Of a stretch of DNA of 64,000 nucleotides, positions 58,072-64,000 are shown piece after piece. This stretch comes from Nilaparvata lugens (taxonomy: Eukaryota > Arthropoda > Insecta > Hemiptera > Delphacidae). Location of the stretch: assembly GCF_014356525.2 (NCBI RefSeq), contig NC_052505.1, positions 4,069,984 through 4,133,983 on the forward strand. Reading direction: 5' to 3'. Under the pieces are notes generated by a model that worked only from the letters and a program-made list of their open reading frames with translations, did not search any database and was not told the DNA's origin. Position numbers and translations under genes: made by a program. Numbering within the stretch: position 1 is the stretch's first letter; each line of letters opens with the position of its first letter.

Positions 58072-58156
58072 TTGGCGAACTGTATGTTGTGACAGAAATT
58101 AATCCCATTGTTGGAAGACTATATGATGGAGCAGCGAGTTTGAGAGAAGAAAAATT
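58072..58156 (+). CDS. Host gene exon (phase 1 to 2, second module)
   Basis: Acceptor GATTTTTTCAG, donor GTGAGT. Reads (V)GELYVVTEINPIVGRLYDGA...REEK(L). Phase-equivalent to the exon at 31304. Confidence 0.65.
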
Positions 58157-58434
58157 GTGAGTGGAAATCTCTGAATAACTGGATTTTTTCCTAATTCAAA
58201 TAATTATTAAGAATAATTTCATAATTGAAATAAAATATTTTGTTATAATTGATTATATTCCCACATTGTTGAAAAACAATCTGGCAGCATTGCAGAGGTG
58301 GAAGAGGATAGCACTATCTGCTTTGTGGAATGATAGACAAGGATAGCTATGATAACATTAAAAATACTCCCATTATAACGTGGACCTCACTATAGCTAAT
58401 AATAATAATAATAATGAAGTTGAAATGTGATAAT

Positions 58435-58735
58435 AATAATTGACCGAGCAACGTGAGGTCTAAGATTCAAGTCAATGGTTTTGCATTTCTCTTTATGTTC
58501 AAATGTTTATATGTTGCGCATTTACGGCGAAACGCGGTAATAGATTTTCATGAAATTTGACAGGTATGTTCCTTTTTAAATTGCGCATCAACGTATATAC
58601 AAGGTTTTTGGAAATTTTTCATTTCAAGGATAATATGAAAGGAAAAAGGAGCCTCCTTCATACACCAATATTGGAGTAAAAATCAGACTATAAAATCATT
58701 AATTATAAATCAGCTCTTGAGTGGCGACATGCCAT
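58435..58735 (+). repeat. TGACCGAGCAACGTGAGGTC repeat, second copy
   Basis: Matches 51640-51900 over AAGATTCAAGTC, TTTACGGCGAAACGC, TTTCATGAAATTTGACAGGT and GTATATACAAGGTTTTTGGA. It is an interspersed repeat whose full ends are not resolved here. Confidence 0.7.
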
Positions 58736-59121
58736 GACACATGCAATTCAATATCTCAATGTAACTTGGTAAAAAATCAGCTTCTGTGTAGACTACCTAT
58801 TAATTGCATGCCTCATTGAATGCAATTTTCATGAAGTATTAAATGAACTATTGATTGCATGCAATCAATAACTGAAATAACATAGTATTGTCTCTTGAAA
58901 TTTCTCTACTTTGAACTTGGGCTGTCCTGTTGCCAGTATAAGGAGATTGGCTTTTGATGTTAGCATTTTTGATACACCAACCCCAAGAGCCATCAGCCGT
59001 TTTCACACCAATATCTCACCGACACGACATACAGACTGGATATACTCTAATGGACAGTATAAGAGGAGGCTGCGGTTTTTAACTGCGCAAGGTCTACTGT
59101 TCACAGAACTACTAGTATAGA

Positions 59122-59176
59122 TTGACCTGGTTGGTTCAGGACTGGTTTCTGGTGTCCATAACTGAACAATTTCAGG
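59122..59176 (+). repeat. SINE-like repeat, left piece, split by the palindrome
   Basis: GACCTGGTTGGTTCAGGACT...TTTCAGG corresponds to 61510-61570 and continues at 59486 after the palindromic insertion. Confidence 0.55.
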
Positions 59177-59485
59177 AGTAGTTATGAAGTACCGGTGCTG
59201 CGAGACTTTTTTACAACTTTCCTCCCCTCACCACTCCCACCACACCCATCCTGTGTACCCCCCACCACCACCCCGCTCCTGTCGCACCCCCCCAGCCACT
59301 TAGAAGGAGAACCTCTCTTTCACTCTCTCTCTCTCAGAGAGAGAGAGAGAGAGGTTCTTCTCCTGAGAGGCTGGGGATGTGCGGCATGAGCGGGGGAGGT
59401 GGGGGTACACAGGATGGGTGCATAGGTGGGGGGAGGGGGGAAAAGTTGTAAAAAAGTCTCGCAGCACCGGTACTTCATATCTACT
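59177..59485. mobile_element. 309-bp palindromic foldback element with Polinton-like ends
   Basis: Two arms of about 150 bp pair almost throughout (AAGTACCGGTGCTGCGAGAC, pyrimidine-rich middle) and meet in a CTCTCTCTCAGAGAGAGAG centre. It begins AGTAG, ends CTACT and is flanked by exact TTCAGG (59171-59176 and 59486-59491). The Polinton in this window also starts AGTAG and makes 6-bp duplications. It carries no gene, so it would need an enzyme in trans. Confidence 0.8.
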
Positions 59486-59550
59486 TTCAGGGCCTCTGAC
59501 ATGACCTTAAGACTTATTTTTAGGCAGCCGGGACTGATGGCTTTATGGTT
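59486..59550 (+). repeat. SINE-like repeat, right piece
   Basis: TTCAGGGCCTCTGACATGAC then AGGCAGCCGGGACTGATGGC, matching 55040-55110 and 61565-61625. Confidence 0.55.
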
Positions 59551-59668
59551 TTATCGTCATTCAACATGATAACAGTTTTCTCAACATATTTATCTTGTTG
59601 AACATTGTTCAATATATTCTTATTACTGTTTTTCCTGAGTATGTTATCAATTGTGACTTCTTGGACAG

Positions 59669-59908
59669 AGAAATGCCTGCCTATGACAAGCTATCACCAG
59701 CTACAGCTATGGATGTCTATTCATTGGATATGCTGAGGTCATTCATGAAGAGAAAGATGCCCGACTCTAGACTACCAGCTGTTAATTACCAACATGATAA
59801 TAAATATTGGATACACATTAATGGAGGATACATAACCGGCCCCAGTGTCTATCAAGTTGGCAGACTCTGGGATGAAGTGTATGTGGCTGACAACAGAGAT
59901 CCTTTAAT
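59669..59908 (+). CDS. Host gene exon (phase 2 to 2, second module)
   Basis: Acceptor chosen at CTTCTTGGACAG because it gives the phase needed from 58156. Reads (L)EMPAYDKLSPATAMDVYSLDM...WIHINGGYITGPSVYQVGRL...NRDPL(M). Donor GTAAGT. Phase-equivalent to the exon at 46106. Upstream in-frame codons (from 59595) are open but would not splice in phase. Confidence 0.65.
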
Positions 59909-60772
59909 GTAAGTAGTGTCCTTCTCCTCCTCCTCCGGTATGGTTTGTATATACATTTATATACATTTATATACATGTATATACATTTCATGTATATACA
60001 TGAAATACCGGAATGGTTTGTTGAGTGCAGCAGAGGAACTTTGCGCACGTATTTCACATTAAGTTTTTCCTACAGTTACCATTGAATATGAAAATTGAGT
60101 GATTATGGGTAAAATTGCCTGAAATCCATCAAATGTATATCTGTGTAATTTTATTATTAATAAATAAAATAGAATGTAGTATGTGTGTTTGAATGGCGGC
60201 TGTGTGCTGTCAACTGCTGTCATCTACCACAGTCCACCCCATCAAGATTCTTATAACGTGCACCAGTGACAGTTACCAACTTAATTCGGATTTTGCTGCA
60301 CTGGTGCTCCATATAACCTACTAACTATTTTGTGTTGCCATGTTGCAAATCTGGAGTGCAGGAAAAAATTGTCCCGCACTGGAGCGGAAAAGTGATTCTT
60401 TGCGTTCTATAATCAGTGCAGCAATGGCCACTTTTCAATGTAACTGTAGGAAAAATATATTGCAGCCGGTTGCGATGTATTTTGAGCATTATTCAAATGG
60501 TCTGAAACCGGTAGGCTGGGGGCTCTAGCCAATGACTGGAGGGGGACTGGAGTGATCCGCAAGCCTTCTGCGCTACATATTCATATTGAGCGTCATACTC
60601 AACATTGTTGGTGCCTTCTGAGAAACAGGGCTCCAATAAGTTACTTAGTAGCTACTTGAGAGAGCTTGAAATTGCCAACTAATGAATGATAATATTCAGA
60701 GTTTTTTGGAGGACCAGCCAACAAATTAATGCCGGCAATAATGATTATGAAAAATGTCTGACTTATGTGCAG

Positions 60773-60874
60773 TGAGAAGTTTCTGGAACTAGGAGCAGAG
60801 CCTAGGAAGTTGCACATAGATGTTGAGTTGGACATCAATGTAGGGTGTAGATTGAAGAAATTCATAAGATCCAT
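60773..60874 (+). CDS. Host gene exon (phase 2 to 2)
   Basis: Between CTTATGTGCAG and GTAAGT. Reads (I)EKFLELGAEPRKLHIDVELD...KKFIRS(M). Unrecognised. Confidence 0.6.
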
Positions 60875-61978
60875 GTAAGTTATCGGAGATTCCCTAGCTC
60901 AATGGGGAAACCAGATCTGGTATTGGGAAACTCTATTTTAGAAATAATTTGAAGCACTGAAACTCATAGAAGTTGAGTTGATCAAGCAGCAACAGGCATT
61001 GAGATTGCAATACATTTTCACAAAAGTAGATAAACTGTAATACATATGAGATAACTGATTAAGGTTCACACAGTTAGTAAGAATCTTTTAGTGTACTGTG
61101 ACATGAATAATGACATGAAAACCGAACAAAAAGTTGATAATATGTGAGGAGCAAACTGTGACGTCCTGCATGTTTTACATTGCAACAAACGAGAGGGAAG
61201 GATGTGGAAGTGAACCAGGGCCACACACGAAGAAACAGAAAGATCCAAGGCTAACTAAATCTTTCGTCATTGCAGTAGCAGTGAGCACATGGCGAATTCA
61301 AACTTCAGGCATCGGCGGGAAATTTGAAGACAATGGCTGGAACAATCATATCCTTATCGGTCTTTTTTTAATTTTGGAGTTTTTGAACATAATTTCGGGT
61401 TTTGAAGCCTGCAAATGTACATTTAAGAGTTAAGATTATTTTTATATTTTTAGTCCAATTCCTCTACTCATCGCCGCATCAAACGATGACCAGACGCCAC
61501 GCCACTGGTGACCTGGCTGGTTCAGTCAGGTGTTAAGAGTTTTCAGGTCGCAACTGATCATTTTCAGGGCATTGGACATGACCTAATGTTGCTTTTAGGG
61601 CAACCGGGACCGATAGCTTAACGTGTTCATTAGAAACAGGAAGCCCTCTCTAATGACTGTCTAGGACAGAAAAGCAATGTTAATCATCCTCGTTAAGTCA
61701 GTGGTGCTGACTTTAATAATGTAAAATCATAAAATAATAATAATTACAAAAATGCTTAATTTTATTAAGTTAAGAACATTTTAAATTAAGAAGTGATAAT
61801 TCCGAAAGGTTTTTAAAACACAAAATCACCTCCACTACAGCACAGAAATGAGACTAGCATTTCATTATTATTTTTGTTGTATTTTTGTTAATCGCAAATC
61901 AACATTGTGAGTGATTTTTTAAAGATGGATTTCGACTTGTAAATTATTGTGGAATTTGCAATTTATTTTGAATTGTAG
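60875..61978. other. Intron with a SINE-like repeat
   Basis: At about 61505-61660 there is CTGGCTGGTTCAGTCAGGTG, TTTTCAGGGCATTGGACATG and GGGCAACCGGGACCGATAGC, the uninterrupted version of the repeat split at 59122/59486. Otherwise nothing seen. Confidence 0.5.
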
Positions 61979-62165
61979 CTGTCTACAGGACCGATGGAAC
62001 ACAAAGACGGTATTTGAGAACTATGAAAAATACCAAAATTACAATTACATTCTCCCCAGAGTGATTGAGTTCTATGGAGGAAAGATGTACGAACTTGACC
62101 TTCATTCCATAAGGCAATTAATATCAGCAATTGGCCTCAGAGTTTGGATATGCACTAACGAGAAG
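61979..62165 (+). CDS. Host gene exon (W-I-C-T exon, copy 2)
   Basis: Acceptor TTTTGAATTGTAG, donor GTATTT. Reads (I)CLQDRWNTKTVFENYEKY...YILPRVIEFYGGKMYELDL...GLRVWICTNEK. Entry offset, phase 2 to 0 and the W-I-C-T ending match the exon at 4481-4625. The gene probably continues beyond the window. Confidence 0.65.
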
Positions 62166-63214
62166 GTATTTCACTCCCAATTATTAAACGAAAATCAAAA
62201 TTGAACACTGTAAATCACCCCGAAGACATTTACTGTGATTTACAGCATTTAATTTTGATTTTCGTTTAATAAATACTTTATTTATTGATCTATCAGCATT
62301 TGTATGAATGCAATGTCTTATTGATTTCCATATGTCCAATTATTTGTTAGTTCATTAATTCATATTTCAATTTATTCTTATTGACAGTGGATACAAAAGA
62401 AATGAATTTGATAATACTTTCTATAGTTAGACTCATGTTTCAAAGTCAGCTTCAGATTTTAAATTTATTTTTCCATCCTTGTCTGTCATTGAACAAAGCA
62501 GATAGCTCTATCCTTCTCCATCCTTCACACCATTGCTAAATTGTTTGTATACTATGTAGAAATATAATGAACTAACCGATTATTTAATCTCAATTGATAA
62601 TATTTATTATAATAATTTTATTCGTATGTCTTTTATTGGTCCTGATAGAAGTTCCACCTCGCCTGAATATAATTAAGCCATCAATGGGCCTAACGACTGA
62701 CATACTTCAGCCTGGACAGCCAATTAACATACCCATCCGATGATACTTATTATCAATAAATGGTTGTGGACCCCCCAAACAAGTTTGACATAGTTGGATA
62801 ATTCAAAACAAGTCGACAAAAAGTAGAAAGAAACTGTTAAATCACACTATCTAATATCATCTAGTTTGAAAATCTATACAGAATCAAACGGCTTTACTAG
62901 CCAAATTTCGAAATTTTCAAAATTGTAAGCCCATCGAATCGGAACTTTCAGAGTAGGCTATTGATTATTGATTTATTAAAAAACAAGCAGGTGTAACCCG
63001 TGCTTCTCAAGGATTTGTGGGAAACACAAATAGACTGAATTTAATTTATAGTTCCATATGCTGAAAATTAGAATATTATCCTATCATATTCACTTCAATG
63101 AAAAAATAAATTGTAAAAATACAAAAATTGAATAAAATATGTGTTAAGCTGCGTTTACACTAAAGTTATTAACGAAATGTTTATTTTTCCCTCCTTATAG
63201 ATTCTATTAGATTA
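62166..63214. other. Intron with a truncated SINE
   Basis: At about 62620-62755, TTCGTATGTCTTTTATTGGT and CCGATGATAC-type sequence represent the tail and body of the tRNA-derived SINE family (minus strand) without its head. A Helitron-end-like GCAGGTGTAACCCGTGCTTC (reverse) lies near 62990. Confidence 0.5.
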
Positions 63215-64000
63215 AGGCTGTTCGGTGCCCTATTACCATAGGTAAGGAAAGTATTGCTTTCCCAACAAAATTAAGGTACCCCAATTTCTAAATTTCTATA
63301 TGTTTAAAGGTCCCCTGAGTCCAAAAAAGTGGTTCTTGGGTATTGGTCTGTATTTATGTGTGTGTGTATGAGTGTTTGTGCATCTGTGTACACGATATCT
63401 CATCTCCCAATTAACGGAATGACTTGAAATTTGGAACTTAAGGTCCTTACAATATAAGGATCCGACACGAAAAATCTTGATCAAATGCAATCCAAGATGG
63501 CGGCTTAAATGGAGAAAATGTTGTCTAAAACAGGGTTTTTAGCCTGTCTCAAGTCAAAGATCTGAGCCAGCTGGTGACAGGTCAATAACGCTGGATACAC
63601 ACGAGATCTGCTATCTCTTCATAGCGAATGATTCAATAGAATCGACAGTTGCCAACAGTTTGCAATTGAATAATTACATTTTCTCAAATTTCAAGCTTAT
63701 TTTCAATCTCAGGTGAAAATGTAACTGGACATTAATTGAAGAGATGTTCATGCTCAATCGTTTCCACTAGGAATTTTTTGTTTAGATTATATCTGAGACC
63801 TGATAATTGGAAATCTAAAATCAAACTTTGCATAGATGGGGCGGAGCTCCTGTAATTTTTACAGATATGGGACTTGTGGCAGCTTACCAATGACTATTTT
63901 AGGTATAAATTTGATCAGAATCATTGGAGCCATTTTCGAGAAAATCGCAAAAAACTCTGTTTTTGACAACATTTTCGCCATTTTAGCCGCCATCTTGAAT
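63215..64000. mobile_element. Inverted-repeat element running off the window end
   Basis: Begins CCCTATTACCATAGGTAAGG and AAAGTATTGCTTTCC, the reverse of the 43200 and 50700 sequences. AATCCAAGATGGCGGCTTAA (63490) is mirrored by TTAGCCGCCATCTTGAAT at the very end, so a foldback structure is being entered. The interior 63560-63945 matches 50130-50510 in the same direction. Confidence 0.65.

Noticed and set aside
58933..59119. A further host exon starting after CCTGTTGCCAG
   Set aside because: The phase would fit, but its 3' part (CTACTGTTCACAGAACTACT) recurs at 52035 as repeat DNA, the frame runs into a stop without a good donor, and exons 58072 and 59669 join directly.

Overview
This window reads as the nuclear genome of an insect, most likely a delphacid planthopper (Hemiptera). 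It is AT-rich, its genes carry spliceosomal introns, and it holds (CCTAA)n tracts, a tRNA-derived SINE, many Helitrons, and repeat families I associate with planthopper genomes. The species call is inference from memory of those repeats and was not searched.

One host gene runs along the + strand through nearly the whole window. At least eleven exons between 4481 and 62165 have proper AG/GT borders and mutually compatible phases. The encoded protein is unrecognised but modular: exons ending in a W-I-C-T type motif recur near 4.5 kb and 62 kb with the same 2-to-0 phase. Almost everything else is mobile DNA lodged in its introns.

The main occupant is a Maverick/Polinton, 5262-26551, in the first visible intron. 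It has exact 6-bp target duplications (TATTAC), AG...CT termini and about 0.73-kb inverted repeats. In order it keeps a 203-aa reverse-strand protein, Cys-rich proteins, a DDE integrase with chromodomain read in frame into an A32/FtsK-like packaging ATPase, a conserved Polinton protein, a fibre-like protein, a phospholipase-A2-like protein with an intron, an adenain-like protease, a penton-like minor capsid protein and the first half of a major capsid protein. Nearly every gene carries a stop or frameshift. No family-B DNA polymerase was found. Three later insertions split the element: a 2.0-kb solo-LTR-like insert in the left terminal repeat, an internally deleted BEL/Pao retrotransposon (9831-13684), and a 4.6-kb terminal-inverted-repeat element (21210-25819) with a broken two-part gene of unknown family behind a duplicated TATA/Inr promoter. 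Without these the Polinton is about 10.8 kb.

Downstream introns hold a short Helitron (26773-27552), a head-to-tail Helitron pair (32028-40714) whose second copy contains a 3.5-kb Ty3/gypsy fragment, a second tandem Helitron junction at 46914, tRNA-derived SINEs, foldback MITEs, a Tc1/mariner relic, microsatellites and LINE fragments. At 59177-59485 lies a near-perfect 309-bp palindrome with AGTAG...CTACT ends and a 6-bp TTCAGG duplication, the same end and target signature as the Polinton.
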